Below, piece by piece: positions 1 to 10,883 of a DNA stretch of 64,000 nt. This DNA is from JAHEDT01 sp963825615 (GTDB taxonomy: Bacteria > Desulfobacterota > Desulfuromonadia > Desulfuromonadales > BM103). Every line of letters begins with the position of its first letter. Position 1 is the stretch's first letter. The position numbers and the translations under genes were made by a program. The notes beneath the pieces are model-generated. The model saw only the letters and a list, made by a program, of their open reading frames with translations, was not told the origin of the DNA and ran no database searches. The stretch lies in contig CAWGTV010000002.1 of assembly GCA_963825615.1 (NCBI GenBank), forward strand, positions 62,001 to 126,000, read 5' to 3'.

Positions 1-82
1 CAACGGGCGCCAGTATCTCGGCGCGATGATTGGCGAGACATTGGGTGATGTCCGGTAGGTGGATTGTTCTGGTAGTGGTCAT
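1..82 (-). CDS. N-terminus of an unidentified protein, cut by the window edge
   Basis: An ATG on the minus strand overlaps the stop codon of the chelatase/VWA gene by four bases (ATGA arrangement), so the two are probably translationally coupled. About 27 residues are visible, beginning MTTTRTIHLPDITQCLANHR, with no stop before the window edge. I do not recognise the family from so little sequence. Its position directly after a Mg/Co-chelatase-like gene would allow a link to tetrapyrrole metabolism, but that is inference only. Confidence 0.4.
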   Translation of the reverse strand, partial: MTTTRTIHLPDITQCLANHRAEILAPV

Positions 83-2106
83 GACGTTGGCAAGGGTCCT
101 GATCCTTCGATGAGTTGCAGCACCTCTCCGCTGCGCAGTTCGTGAATCTGCTGGTATACGCTGCCGAGAGCTTGTGCCAGTCGCGGCATGAGGCTCAGAT
201 GATTGTAGCTCGCATTGGTGTCGATAATCAGCGCCCGAATCTTCTCCTGGTGCATCTGCCTGGCTATGCTGAGCACTTCTTCGGTCGGGTCTCCCCCGTT
301 TTCTAAAGCAACGGTTGCCTCTCCATCGGATAGGAGCACCATCAAGGGTTCTACTGCCGGACTTTTGATCCTGGCCTGTAGAATCAACTGGCGAGCCTTC
401 TTCAAACCCGCTGCCAGTGGAGTCGCCCCGCCGATGGGTAGGCTTTGCAACTGCTGCCTAAGCTTTGTCACACTGTTTGTGGGCGGAACCACGATCTGGG
501 CCTCCCGGTCGCGGAAGGTCACCAGGCAGACCTGGTCCCGGTTCAGATACGCATTTGCCGCTAATGCGATACTGGCGCCAAGGGCCGCCGAGATCCGTGC
601 TGTTGGGCCGTCACCCATGGAGTCCGAGGTGTCGATGACAAACACCACCAAACGGCGCGACTGACGGCTGCGTACCTGCAGGTGCAGGTCCTCCTCCGTC
701 AGACGCAGCCCCGGGTGCGACCCGGGAGACCTCACCTGGCGAATAATCGCATGATTCAGTGTCCTGCCCAGGTCGAGCGGGATGCAGGGCTCGCCCGGCT
801 GCCATTGGCGGGTGCCGATGCGCCGTCCGTTGGCTGCCGCCCTGGCAGGGCCAAGTCCCTGGCCACGTTTGGGCCTGGGTTGAGGGGTTTTCAACAACGC
901 GTTGTGACTCAGGTCGAGGGAGTTGTCGGCACAGTAGAAACGGTCTTCATTTTTTTTTTTAGGTAAGTGAATAACATGCTGCCTGCAGCGGCAGCTCCGG
1001 GAAAGTCCATATTGTCCATCAGCGGCAGCTCTTCATGGTCTGCAACGACAGCGTTCTGGTATTGAACAGCGCCTTCCCCGGAGAGCTGATCAGCCAACAA
1101 CCCGGCAATCTTTCCGTCAATCTCTGCCGGCGTTAGAAACGCAGGCCCCGGGAAGCGATGGGCCAGGGCAAAACCGGCAACCTCGGCTAAGGTCGGCCTG
1201 GGTGACACGGTCGCGTTCAAGCAATGCCGCCAGCGCTCTGGCGGCGCGGACCAGGGCCAACTCCGCCCTGTGTCCCTGGGCCTTGGCCGCGGTGGCAATG
1301 GCAACGGCCCGCTCGACGATCTCGTCCGGAAGCGCCACCTCTTCGAGACGCGCCCTGGCGGTGATAAGTTGTTGCCGTAATGCCATGTCATGTTCGTGGT
1401 AAGCAAGGCAAAAGCTCTGCGGATCACGATCATAAGCGAGGCGACGCATGACAATTTCACGTCGCAGCGACAGATCGTCAAGGCCGGAAATCGTAACGCA
1501 GAGGCCGAAACGGTCGAGGAATTGAGGGCGCAGTTCGCCTTCCTCAGGGTTCATGGTGCCGATCAGGATGAAACGTGCGGCGTGGCTGTATTGCAGCCCC
1601 TCCCGTTCAACCAGGTTGTTGCCGGAAACAGCCGTGTCCAGAAGCAGGTCGACCAGATGGTCGGGAAGCAGGTTGACTTCATCGACATAGAGGATACCGC
1701 GATGGGCGGCGGCAAGCAGCCCCGGTTCAAACTGGCGCTGACCGCTTTGCAGGGTGCGTTCGAGGTGCAGAGTCCCGACCAACCGGTCTTCCGTGGTTGA
1801 GAGGGGCAAGTCGACAAATGGTGTGGCCACCATGTCACGCGGCAGGGCGGTCCCGGTGGTTTGCCGGGCCTGGCAGTCGGTGTGCAGTTCTTCTGGGCGG
1901 TCGGGATCGCAGTGGAATGGACATGCCGAAACAACGCTAATTGATGGCAGCATGGCTGCCAGAGCTCTGGCAGCGGTTGATTTTGCGGTGCCCTTCTGGC
2001 CGCGCACCAGAACCCCGCCGATCGCAGGGTCGACTGCGCTGAGCAGAAGGGCGGTCTGCATGGCCTCCTGGCCGAGAATGGCGGTGAAAGGGTAGGCAGC
2101 TGGCAT
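79..2106 (-). pseudogene. Mg/Co-chelatase-type AAA+ ATPase fused to VWA domain (ChlI-ChlD/BchI-BchD-like), frame broken twice
   Basis: This is one gene of about 670 codons read in three frames. The N-terminal third is a ChlI/BchI AAA+ module with a Walker A motif (GQKGTAKST, residues about 37-45), a Walker B-like YVDEVNLL and the sensor stretch GTMNPEEGEL. The C-terminal part is a von Willebrand A domain with a MIDAS motif (DTSDSMGDG). Fused proteins like this power metal insertion into a tetrapyrrole, either Mg2+ or Co2+ when they partner CobN; no CobN is visible here. Frame breaks lie near 1190-1200, where VTQADL should continue into AEVAGFALAHRF, and at an 11-base A tract (950-960 on the plus strand), after which NEDRFYCADNSLDLSHN restores the frame. 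Both look like indels rather than decay, because the coding sequence on either side is clean. Confidence 0.8.
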
Positions 2107-2186
2107 GATCGCTGGGCAAGCCTCTCGTTAAATGTTCCGTGGTCCAGTATCTCAAGAGCTTTTTGCCGGAGTCAACTCCCCGGGCA

Positions 2187-4007
2187 TCAGTCTGTCGAGT
2201 AGTGTTCCTTCTTCTTTTCCAGTTCCGTAGCGTAACGGGCCAGTACCGCGCGCCGGGTCAGCATGAAAAGCACTTTTTGAGGGTCTTCGTCGTCAACCAC
2301 CGGAATCTCTTCCAGTCCGCGACTGGACAACTTGCGCATGACTTCAGTGAGAGCCTCGTCGGGGGTCGTCGTGATCACACGGGATACGGCGATATCACGG
2401 GCCAGGACCAGGCTGGGTGGGAGGTCCTCGGCCAGGATGCGGCGGATATCATTGACCGAGAAGATGGCGGTCATGCGCATTTTCTCGTCGACAACGGGAT
2501 AATAGGCCCCCTCGGCACTGGCTATTTTCTCAAGGATTTCCGGCAGGGGCAACCCCTCGGCAATCAGGGTCGGCTTGCGGCCGTGTTCATGCAGATCGGA
2601 AACGCGTAGCCCTTCCAGGACGTCGACGATGAATTCGCCGAGATGAACCGGTGAATCGATGCGGCTATTGACTTGTTTCTGGTAGATCGAGTTGCGCGGG
2701 TAAACGATCATGGCCACGGTGCAGACCAGCATCAGCGGCGCCAAAAGGCCGTAATTGCCGGTTAGTTCGCTGACCATGATCAGGGTGGCGATCGGCGTGT
2801 TGGAGACCCCTGCGAAAAACCCGGCCATGCCGATCAGGACATAGGCGCGCGGGTCATGCACCATGGCCGGAAAAAGTGCTTGAGCTGAGGCGCCGAAGGC
2901 CCCGCCGAGCATGGCACCGATGACCAGGCTGGGGGCGAAGACGCCACCGGAGCCGCCGGAAGAAATCGTCAAGCTGGTGGCGAGGATCTTGGCCAGGGCA
3001 ACGACCAGCATGACCCAGAGGGCGACCTTGCCGTAAAGCGCCGCCTGCACCATGCCGTAACCGGAGCCGAGCACCTGGGGGACGACCATGGCCAGCAGGC
3101 CGAGCAGGAATCCGCCGACTGCAGGTTTGAACATGACTGGGAAATCCCAGAGCTTGAACAGGTGTTGGATCCCGTAGAAACACTTGACATAGAGCTTGCC
3201 GAAGAGGGCGCAGGCGATGCCGAGCAGCACGAAAAAAACCAGTTCACGTGGGTGCTCGAAGCTGAAATGCGGGGTGGCCAGCAGCGGCTTCCAGCCGGTG
3301 GTGGCCCCGAACAGGGAGAAAGCGGTGATCGAGGAGATGATCGCCGGGATCAGTCCCTCATGTTCGAATTCCGGGTTCTTGTAGAGCACTTCGACAGAAA
3401 AGAGCGCGCCGCCCAGGGGGGAGCGGAACGTGGCGCCGATACCGCCGGCCATGCCGGCCAGCAGCAGGATGCGCCGGTCGCTTGAGGTCAGCTTCAGCTT
3501 GCTGGCGATAAACGAACCGAAGCCTGCGCCGATCTGTGCAATCGGACCTTCGCGGCCTGCCGACCCGCCGGTGCCGATGGTCGCAATCGAGGCCAGCCCC
3601 TTGATGATCGGCACGCGCCCCCTGATGATGCCACCCTTGTTGTGAAAGGCATCGATCGCCGCATCCGTGCCATGCCCTTCGGCTTCCGGGGCAAACTTGA
3701 AGACCAGGAAGCCGGAGATCAAGCCGCCAATGACCGGGACCAGGAAGAGGAACCAGCGGTGATCCATGGCCAGGCTGTTGATCATCTGATCGCCCATGGC
3801 CAGCATGGCTTCCGCACCCTCTCGCGGAGGGTGATAGCCGGCCAGGTTGTTGAGAAACAGGTGCTCGATGCTGTTGGTGGCAAAGAAGAACAGGACGGCG
3901 GCGCTGCCGGTGACCAGGCCGACCACCACACTGAGGATGACTGGGCGCGTCATCAGCCGCCAGTCGAGTTTTTTCAGGTTGTTGAAGAGCAGGTCAAGGT
4001 TGGCCAC
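2187..4007 (-). CDS. CLC-family chloride channel/antiporter with C-terminal CBS pair
   Basis: A 606-residue integral membrane protein of the voltage-gated chloride channel family, moving Cl- or other anions, often in exchange for protons. Visible motifs are GSAGREGP around residues 148-155, carrying the gating glutamate of the family, and the selectivity-filter stretch SGGSGGVFAP about 200 residues later. Roughly ten hydrophobic segments fill residues 20-440. The last 140 residues form two CBS domains, typically regulatory sites for adenine nucleotides. The start MANLDLLFNN is followed by a charged stretch and the first membrane helix at about residue 23. It appears to stand alone on the minus strand, 80 bases from the chelatase gene. 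Confidence 0.93.
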   Translation of the reverse strand: MANLDLLFNNLKKLDWRLMTRPVILSVVVGLVTGSAAVLFFFATNSIEHLFLNNLAGYHPPREGAEAMLAMGDQMINSLAMDHRWFLFLVPVIGGLISGFLVFKFAPEAEGHGTDAAIDAFHNKGGIIRGRVPIIKGLASIATIGTGGSAGREGPIAQIGAGFGSFIASKLKLTSSDRRILLLAGMAGGIGATFRSPLGGALFSVEVLYKNPEFEHEGLIPAIISSITAFSLFGATTGWKPLLATPHFSFEHPRELVFFVLLGIACALFGKLYVKCFYGIQHLFKLWDFPVMFKPAVGGFLLGLLAMVVPQVLGSGYGMVQAALYGKVALWVMLVVALAKILATSLTISSGGSGGVFAPSLVIGAMLGGAFGASAQALFPAMVHDPRAYVLIGMAGFFAGVSNTPIATLIMVSELTGNYGLLAPLMLVCTVAMIVYPRNSIYQKQVNSRIDSPVHLGEFIVDVLEGLRVSDLHEHGRKPTLIAEGLPLPEILEKIASAEGAYYPVVDEKMRMTAIFSVNDIRRILAEDLPPSLVLARDIAVSRVITTTPDEALTEVMRKLSSRGLEEIPVVDDEDPQKVLFMLTRRAVLARYATELEKKKEHYSTD

Positions 4008-4108
4008 GGTTGCTGGGCTTTATCTTTCGTCAGGTTCTGCCGTTCAATTGGTGGTGGTCCGGAAGGTTGTCCTGCTAGCCGTTGTCGGCCCGGACGACCT
4101 GGCTGTGC

Positions 4109-4420
4109 TCAGTAGCTGTTAAGCCGGGTTTGCAGGACGGCTTTGGTCTCCTCGACCCACTTGGTGTTGATCATCTTGACTTTCTTCAGGTAGCCGGAAG
4201 AAATCATCTTGCTGTCTATCTTGGTTTTCATGAACGAACAGACCATGAAGTTCGAGTAATCGATGTCTCTCCAGATCTTCTCCTGCATCTCCTGCGGGAT
4301 CGGGTAGCCCTGCTGCAGTTGGCTGAGCAGGAAGGCTTTGTGGTCCTCGATTTTTGGTGTCGTATAATTGAGGTAGACCAGGCCGGCAATCAGGACAAAA
4401 AGGATCAGACGGTTAAACAT
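4109..4420 (-). CDS. small single-pass membrane protein, possibly DUF4359-like
   Basis: A protein of 103 residues when started at MFNRLILFV, chosen because GGAG lies 11 bases upstream; a longer start 51 bases upstream is open but unsupported. Residues 3-18 form one N-terminal membrane segment or uncleaved signal anchor, followed by NYTTPKIEDHKAFLLSQL and a charged soluble domain. The pattern (short anchor, then a T-N-P-like motif and an acidic helix) resembles DUF4359 proteins of unknown function, but I cannot confirm the family. It sits between the CLC gene on the same strand and pncB diverging on the other. Confidence 0.6.
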   Translation of the reverse strand: MFNRLILFVLIAGLVYLNYTTPKIEDHKAFLLSQLQQGYPIPQEMQEKIWRDIDYSNFMVCSFMKTKIDSKMISSGYLKKVKMINTKWVEETKAVLQTRLNSY

Positions 4421-4593
4421 GATGCAGAACACTCCTCGGCAATTTTTGATGCACGGGTTAAGATAACGCAAAAAAGTCTTGATGAACAGGTTTCAATCGC
4501 CTCTTTTGCCGATAATATGTGTTTGTATGGTTTTTATGAACCGTTGAGGTCCCCTTCGGAACAGTCGGAAAACTAGTAAGAAAAGGACGCGCC

Positions 4594-6016
4594 ATGCATC
4601 AGGCTTTGCTGACAGATCTCTATGAATTGACCATGCTGGCCGGATACCTGCGCGAAGGGATGCATGAACAGCCTGCGGCGTTCGACCTGTACTTTCGCGA
4701 GACACCGTACCAGGGGGGCTACGCGGTCTTTGCCGGTCTGCAACCGGCCCTGGAGTATCTCTCCACGCTGGCCTTCACCGCTGCCGACCTGCAGTACCTG
4801 GCAAGCCTCGACCTGTTCGATCAGGCCTTTTTACGTTTTCTGCAAGACTTCCGCTTTCGCGGTCGGGTTACGGCGCCCCGTGAAGGCGAGGTGGTTTTCC
4901 CTGGCGAACCTCTCTTGACTGTTGAAGGCACCTTGGCGGAGGCCCAGTTTGTTGAAACGGCCCTGCTCAATATCATCAATTTTCAGACTCTGGTTGCAAC
5001 CAAGGCGGCCCGGCTGACCCAGGCTGCCCGCGGCAGTGAAGTGATCGAATTCGGCTTGCGTCGTGCCCAGGGGCCTGATGGGGGGATGAGTGTCGCCCGG
5101 GCCGCTGCGGTCGGCGGTATCCTTGCGACCAGCAACGTCCTGGCCGGGCGTTGTCTCGGCCTGCCGGTCAAAGGGACCCATGCCCACAGCTGGGTGATGG
5201 CCTTTGCCGATGAACTGAGAGCTTTTCGCGCCTATGCGGAATGCTTTCCGGACAGCTGCGTGCTGCTGGTCGATACCTACGACACCCTGACCAGCGGCCT
5301 GCCGAACAGCCTGGTTGTGGCGCGCGAACTGCGCGCGGCCGGTCACGAATTGCTCGGTGTCCGGCTCGATTCCGGAGACCTGGCCTATCTCAGCCGGGAA
5401 GCACGGAGAATGTTTGATGAGGCCGGTTTCCCTGACGTCAAAATCGTCGCTTCGAATGAGCTCGACGAACATGTCATCGATTCAATTCGCAACGAAGGCG
5501 GGTGCATCGATATCTTCGGAGTGGGAACACGCCTGGCAACCTGTGCCGGGCCGGGCGGCGGTGCCCTTGGTGGTGTCTACAAGCTGGTGGAATATGCCGG
5601 CCAGCCGCGCATGAAGGTCACCAGTGATCCGGCCAAGAGCACCCTGCCGGGGTGTAAACGATGGCTGCGGGCGATCGACGGCGGCGGCCAGTTCGTCATG
5701 GATGTCCTCGACCTCAGGGATGGACCGGGAGAAGTTTTCGCTGTCGGCCAGGTCGCCAGCGATCCTGCCAATCCGCAACGGCAGAAAACGGTCGCCAAGG
5801 GATCCCGTCTAATCGACGTGTCGGACTGTGGTTATGGATCAGGGGGAGATCTTGCAAGCCGCCCCGACACTGCAGGAAATGGCCGATTACTGTGTCGGGC
5901 AATTGCGATGCATGCCCGAGGGCAGCCTGCGTCTGGTCAACCCGCACATCTACAAGGTCGGCATCAGTCAGCGCCTGCTCAAGCTGAGAAACCAACTGGC
6001 CCAGGACTCCGGTTGA
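4594..6016 (+). CDS. pncB: nicotinate phosphoribosyltransferase, C-terminal frameshift
   Basis: Converts nicotinate and PRPP to nicotinate mononucleotide in the cytoplasmic NAD salvage (Preiss-Handler) pathway. The start MHQALLTDLYELTMLAGY is the typical N-terminus, and family blocks follow: EFGLRRAQGPDGG, GTHAHSWVM, LLVDTYDT, RLDSGDL and the glycine-rich FGVGTRLATC. The frame breaks near 5800-5830: beyond it the family-like C-terminal tail, reading VVMDQGEILQAAPTLQEMADYC, lies in another frame and ends at a TGA at 6014-6016. As written, the original frame instead runs on through the inverted repeat to 6078. True length is about 474 residues. It converges with a nicotinamidase-like gene, which would supply its substrate. 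Confidence 0.93.
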
Positions 6017-6027
6017 TTCCATCACGG

Positions 6028-6096
6028 GGGTCAGGTCTACACATTTCACTAAAAGTGCACATTATGCAAAAAAAGTGAAATGTGTAGACCTGACCC
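6028..6096. repeat. perfect 23-bp inverted repeat, REP/RAYT-type element
   Basis: Arms at 6028-6050 and 6074-6096 are exact reverse complements, with a 23-base loop. The core is GGTCAGGTCTACACATTTCA. It fills the gap between convergent pncB and the isochorismatase gene, so it can also act as a two-way terminator. Sequences of the form TGTGTAGACCTGACCCC are, to my knowledge, typical of repeats mobilised by REP-associated IS200-like tyrosine transposases. A second, degraded copy lies at 51999-52021; no transposase is present in the window. Confidence 0.8.
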
Positions 6097-6621
6097 TTAT
6101 CGAGCGACATTTACACCGAGGACTTCTTCCATCTGCTTCAGGGCGAAAGTCCCATCTTCGGCGGCCAGGTTGGCGACGCAGTCGACGGGGACTGTGACAT
6201 TGTATCCACGGATCACCGCGTCGTAGGCAGTGTAGAGGACGCAGATGTTGGTGACGCAGCCGGTCAGAGTCAGGTGGTCGATCTTGAGGCTTTGCAGCAG
6301 ACCTTCCAGGCCGGTCTGGTGAAAGCCGGAATAACCGGTTTTTTCGATCACCGAATCCTGCTCTTTTGGAGCCAACTCGCTAATGATCTGAGCCCCTGCG
6401 GTGCCACGTACGGCATGTGGCGGCCAGTTCATGCGGGTGAATTCCGGGTCGTCAGGTGCGTGGGCATCACAGATGTAAATTACTGGCTGTTTTCCGGCCC
6501 TGGCTTTGGCCACCTGTGCCTGGATAGCCTTGATGATCGAACGGGTCTCCGGAACCTCCAGTGGTGCCCCTGGCCTGACGAAATCATTGAGCATATCGAT
6601 AATCAACAGTGCCTCGGCCAT
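6097..6621 (-). CDS. pncA: isochorismatase-family cysteine hydrolase, probable nicotinamidase
   Basis: A 174-residue protein with the complete hydrolase triad of the family: Asp9 (LLIIDMLNDF), Lys94 (IEKTGYSGF) and Cys122 (TGCVTNICV). Candidate metal ligands Asp52 and His54 (ICDAHAPDD) and His69 suit a nicotinamidase, which deamidates nicotinamide to nicotinate. The cis-peptide motif around Val123-Thr124 is present. Its convergent neighbour is nicotinate phosphoribosyltransferase, so the pair would form a short NAD salvage route. Other members of this family cleave isochorismate or other amides, so substrate assignment rests on context and the metal-site residues. Confidence 0.8.
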   Translation of the reverse strand: MAEALLIIDMLNDFVRPGAPLEVPETRSIIKAIQAQVAKARAGKQPVIYICDAHAPDDPEFTRMNWPPHAVRGTAGAQIISELAPKEQDSVIEKTGYSGFHQTGLEGLLQSLKIDHLTLTGCVTNICVLYTAYDAVIRGYNVTVPVDCVANLAAEDGTFALKQMEEVLGVNVAR

Positions 6622-6644
6622 TATTATCTCCTTTGTCTCTTAAC

Positions 6645-9600
6645 TTAGCGAACAGTAGCGCCGAGCTCGACCCGGGCGCGATTGGCTGTTGTCGGTTCTG
6701 GTTCTGCCGTGATGTCGAGCTTCTTTAAAAAGATTCTTTCCTGAGCGATCTGGCCCTCTTCAATCAGGAAGTTCTGTACTGCCAGAGCCCGTGCCTGGGC
6801 GAGCTCGGAGAGATCGTCCTCGGTCACCTTGGTGCTGGCGTAGATCAATTTCTCCATTTCCGAGGGAGGCAGCTTTTTCGTCATGCCAATGAAATTGCGT
6901 GGTTTTGGGAAGTCGGCCTCACGGTAGGCTTCCCACAGGTAGTCCGGATATTCTTCGTCAGTGACGGTGATGTCTTCCTCTTTGGTGCCTTCCGGTACTT
7001 TATCCTCTTTTGCCAAATCGAGGTACTTGAGGTGCTTGATCTGCATGCTGAGCTGTTCTTTGCGGTAGCCTTCGGGATCATTCTCGGGATCGATAAACCC
7101 GCTGACTTCAACCTCGAGGGCTGGGCGGTCAATAAGCGCCTGCGCGAGCTGTTGCAGCTTGTTCTGTTCGGGACTGCCGAGTCGGGCAGATCCAGGCTCG
7201 AAAGTGACGCTGCTGAAGTCCTCATCGCCACCTCCGATCATCGCACCGAGCAGGGCGAATGGCGAGGTGGCCGCCTTGACAAGCAGATTCTTGATAATCG
7301 TCCAGACCACGCCGCTGATGCTGAACTGCGGATCGTCGAGACTGCCGGTCACGGGAATATCCAGATGAATCTCGCCGTTGCGGTCCTTGAGCAGGGCGAC
7401 GGCGAGCTTGACCGGCAGGCTGGTCGCTTTTTCGCTCTCGACTTTCTCGCCAAAGGTGAACTGGTCGAGGAACACTTCGTTCTTCGCCTTGAGCTCGGTC
7501 ATCTTCGATGAAATAGTCGAGGGCCAGGTTGAGTTTGCCCTTTTCGATCAGGTAGCCGACATAGGTGCCTGAGTAGGGAGAGAGGGGACTCAGCTCGATA
7601 TCGTTGAAGCTCAGCTTGAGGTCGAGGAACAGCTTTTCGGCCAGCGGGTTGACGGTGCCGGTGATCGCCAGTGGCGACTGGTTGCGCAGGCTGCCGCGCA
7701 GGTCAACCGTTGCCCGGGCATCGACGGCCGAGGCGAGCCCTTCGATCCGCCCGCCCAGTTCACGCATGTCGGCGTGGAAAGGACGGGGAAGGTGCCGATC
7801 GGTGAAGTCGACCCGGCCACCCTGCAGTATGACGGTGTCGATCCGGACATCTCCGGGGGGCGCTGCCGCTGCGGGGCTCTGTTCCAGCGACGCTTGTGCC
7901 GGTATCCTGTGCTTCTGTCTCTGTGCCCGCGCCAGGCGTTGCAGAGGACTCTTTGCGGAACGCCTCGACCAGGTTGAGCCGTGAGGCCTCATCGATCAGG
8001 ACCTTGGCAAAATAGTCGCTGAGGGTTATCGACTTGACGTCTACAGAGAGGGGCACGGCCTGCGACTTCGATGCCGGCGATCTGCAGGCTGTCCCACTTC
8101 AACAGGTCTTCACGGTGCAGGCTGTCGAGGAGGTGAAATTTGCTGATACCGAGATCGCCGCCGAGAGATATTGCTACCGGTTCGGAGCCTGCAGACGATA
8201 GCACTTTTCAGGCGTGCATCCAGGTAACCGTCGGCGAGAACCAGGTTCGCCTGCTCGGCCAGATAGGGTGCGAAGGGTGCCAGAGGAAGCCGCTTGAGCC
8301 GGGTCTCCAGGCGGACCGATTTGCCGGCGAGGGAGGCGGTTCCCTTGATTGTGATCTGCCCCTTACGCTGGAATGTCGTTGAGAAAGTAAACGGACTCTC
8401 GACTTTTTCCGGTGCGGCCAGGTTGTTGAAGGTCAGGTTGAAATTGCTGGCCTCAAGCCTGACCGGGGTTGCCGGGAGATTGTCGACGACTTTGAACTCC
8501 CAGTTCTGTGCGGACAGTTCACCGATGCGGTAGCTGAAGGCCGGGCCTTCTTTGGCGGGTGCCGGCGCCGGTTGTTTATCCGGCGACTCGGTCAGCCCGG
8601 CCAGGAGCGGAAATTTCCTGGAGAGGAAAGACCACTCTCCGGCAGGGTTTCGGGAGAAATTGACCCGGCCGTTGACATAGCGTGCCGTGTCAACCTCGAG
8701 CCGGTTCTTGTTCAGGTCGAAGGAGAGTCCGGCAACGCTGACCAGGGACGCTCCCAGCCCCTCCTGCGTCGTTGAAGGCCATGTAAAGGTCCTGCCACTG
8801 GATCATGCCGTCGCTGATCAGCAGCGGCTGCTCGGGGTTGATCGTGAGATTTGCCTGGAGCCCGAGCCTTCCACCCAGCGGACCGGCATAGGTGCCGTGG
8901 TAATAGGGCTCATAGGCATCCATTTGGAGGTTGCGCAGATCGGTTTGCAGCTGCAGGGTGAAAGGCTCGAGTTGGAACTGCCCGTTGACGGTCAGACTCT
9001 CGTCCCGGTCCGTTGCCAGGGAGAGGTTGAAAGGGATACCGCTTTGCGCAGCGAGGGCAAAATCCTTGACATCGATATTGATGTCCCGCGCCACACTTTT
9101 GAATTCTGTGGCCGGCAGATGATCTGCAAAGACAAGAATCCCGTCACGGATTTCGATTGTGTCGATTTCAAGCTGGAAGGCTGACCCGCTCTGCTTCTGC
9201 TTCTGCTCGTCTTCTGCTGCCGGTTCTGCTCCGGCCGGGGCCATGCGGGCATGGTTCCAGCGCCCCTGGCGATCTCGGTTGAGCTGAACTTCCAGATTGT
9301 AGATGCGCAAAGCCGCAGAGGTGCAGCTGCTTCTCCAGGGGATGTGACGGGGCGATCTCGGCCCGCAGCAGCGGCAGGAAGAAGAGTTTCTCCTGCTGCC
9401 GGTCCCAGATGTCGAGGGAGGTCAGGTCAAGCTTGCCGCTCAACTCGAATTCGCCGCCCTTTTCTGACGAGATGCGGTACAAGGAGGTTCAGATCGAGGC
9501 TAAGTCTGCCGTTGCGCAGTTCAACCGGCATTTCGAGCGGGACGTAGCCTAGATAGAAGGGCAGGTCAATGTCATCGAGAACCAGAGCGGCCTGCATCTC

Positions 9601-10249
9601 CTGAGTGCTGCTGAAGGGCTTCAGTTGACCTTCGATGTTGATGGGGGAATCGTTGATGACGGCCCGAAACAACGGTTGTGCAGGGTTGTCGATCATGTAG
9701 GGGAGGTTGCCGATTATCGGCAGGACCAGCTGCAGATCGCTGATTCTGTGGTGAATCGGCTCGGCAAGGCTGCTGTCGATAAAATCGACCTGACCATTGC
9801 TGATCGACCAGGTTGCTTACCGAGAAGCGCGCTGCTTCGCCGGGCGCTTCGTTCGGGGCCTCCTCAGTTTTCGCAGGGACCAGGTCGCTGAAGTTGAAAG
9901 TGTCGGCGGTCTTTCGTTCCAGGTTGATAACGGGACGATCAAGGCGCAATTCACTGATGACCGGAGCGCGATAAATAATCGATTTGGGGCTGAGTGAAAC
10001 GCGCAACAGGTCCCAGGCAACGAAACGTTGCGCATGGTCCTGTTCGCTTAAGCTCAGGTCGCGGATTTCGACAGTCAAGCTGAGCGGGTTGATGCTGACG
10101 GAGCCGATAGACAGCGCTCGCCCGGTCTCTGCGGCCACCCAGTCCTGTGCCTTTGTCACGAGGATGCCGGGCAGCAGCAGGGTGACAAAGAGCAGGGTCA
10201 GCAGAATGAGGCCAGCGCAGGCGAGAACTAAACGTTTCCAGGTAAACAT
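6645..10249 (-). pseudogene. large DUF748/AsmA-like envelope protein, many frame breaks
   Basis: A single gene of about 1,200 codons in at least seven frame segments. The N-terminus (from 10249) has a charged start and one membrane helix (LACAGLILLTLLFVTLLLPG), followed by repetitive AsmA-like strands such as SIGSVSINPLSLTVEIRDLS and PVISELRLDRPVINLERK, typical of DUF748 proteins anchored in the inner membrane and extending into the periplasm. Middle segments keep the same style (LNRDRQGRWNHARM; NGQFQLEPFTLQLQTDLRNL). The C-terminal segment (7502-6645) ends in a conserved domain with DRPALEVEVSGFIDPENDPE. Large AsmA-like proteins are implicated in phospholipid transport or envelope maintenance; the role here is unknown. 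Breaks occur every few hundred bases, far denser than in neighbouring genes. Confidence 0.75.
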
Positions 10250-10327
10250 GGCTGCTTCCTTCAGGGAGATGATTCCTAAAGGCTAGCAGGAATGTCGTCA
10301 GACGCAATAGCCTGAAGATGATTGGAA

Positions 10328-10768
10328 TTATAGCTGGTGACGATACTGTGCGGTGATTTCATCTTGTCGGCACAGCTTGGTATCCGCCGCCTGCTGGACG
10401 GTGTCTGGTTCAACCGGGGCGCAACCGGTGAAGGGTTGAGGCGTCGGAAGAGCAGTTTGCCGCTATGCTCCATGGTGGCGCACCCCGTTTCGGTCCACTG
10501 CTGGTCACTGCAGTTCATTTCGACGAAGAGAACCTGGTTGGTGTCGCGTTTCGACAAGGGCATGAGGACGCGCTTTTGCGTAGGGACAGATTTTATCCGT
10601 GGAGCGATAATTGCCGCTGGGTAAACGTTGTACGTCCTTCCGGTCGAGGAAAAAGGCTTGTGCTCCGGTGTCGCCGAGCAACGCCCAGCGTGGCTCTTCC
10701 ATAGCGGCACAGCCTGTTAAGAGCAACACGTAAGAATCGTCCGACCCCCCCCAGCGTGTTATGCGCAA
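10328..10768 (-). pseudogene. small lipoprotein of surface-adhesin-E-like type, frame broken
   Basis: Reading across frame breaks gives a roughly 140-residue lipoprotein: a lipobox (LLLTGC), then EEPRWALLGDTGAQAFFLDR, a segment IKSVPTQK, and NQVLFVEMNCSDQQWTETG. This W-x-x-L-G-x-x-x-x-x-x-F-x-D pattern recalls small periplasmic proteins of the surface-adhesin E type, whose function is poorly known. Breaks lie near 10625 and at a CCCC run near 10415; correcting the latter by one base gives VAPVEPDTVQQAADTKLCRQ and a stop at 10328. The true N-terminus is unclear because an eight-base C run (plus strand, 10745-10752) lies just upstream of the lipobox. Confidence 0.5.
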
Positions 10769-10883
10769 CTCCCCCCATTTGGACTTGGTTTGTTTTCAAT
10801 AAGCGCGCACAGACTAAAGGATTAATGCCATTTTGAAAACAGGGCTGTCACGCACAGGCCACGTCATCAACGGGAGAATTCTC

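Noticed and set aside
79..2106. The chelatase and VWA parts as two normal adjacent genes
   Set aside because: Coding continues without start or stop signals across the A11 tract in a shifted frame, and the VWA part has no ribosome site of its own near the apparent TTG start.
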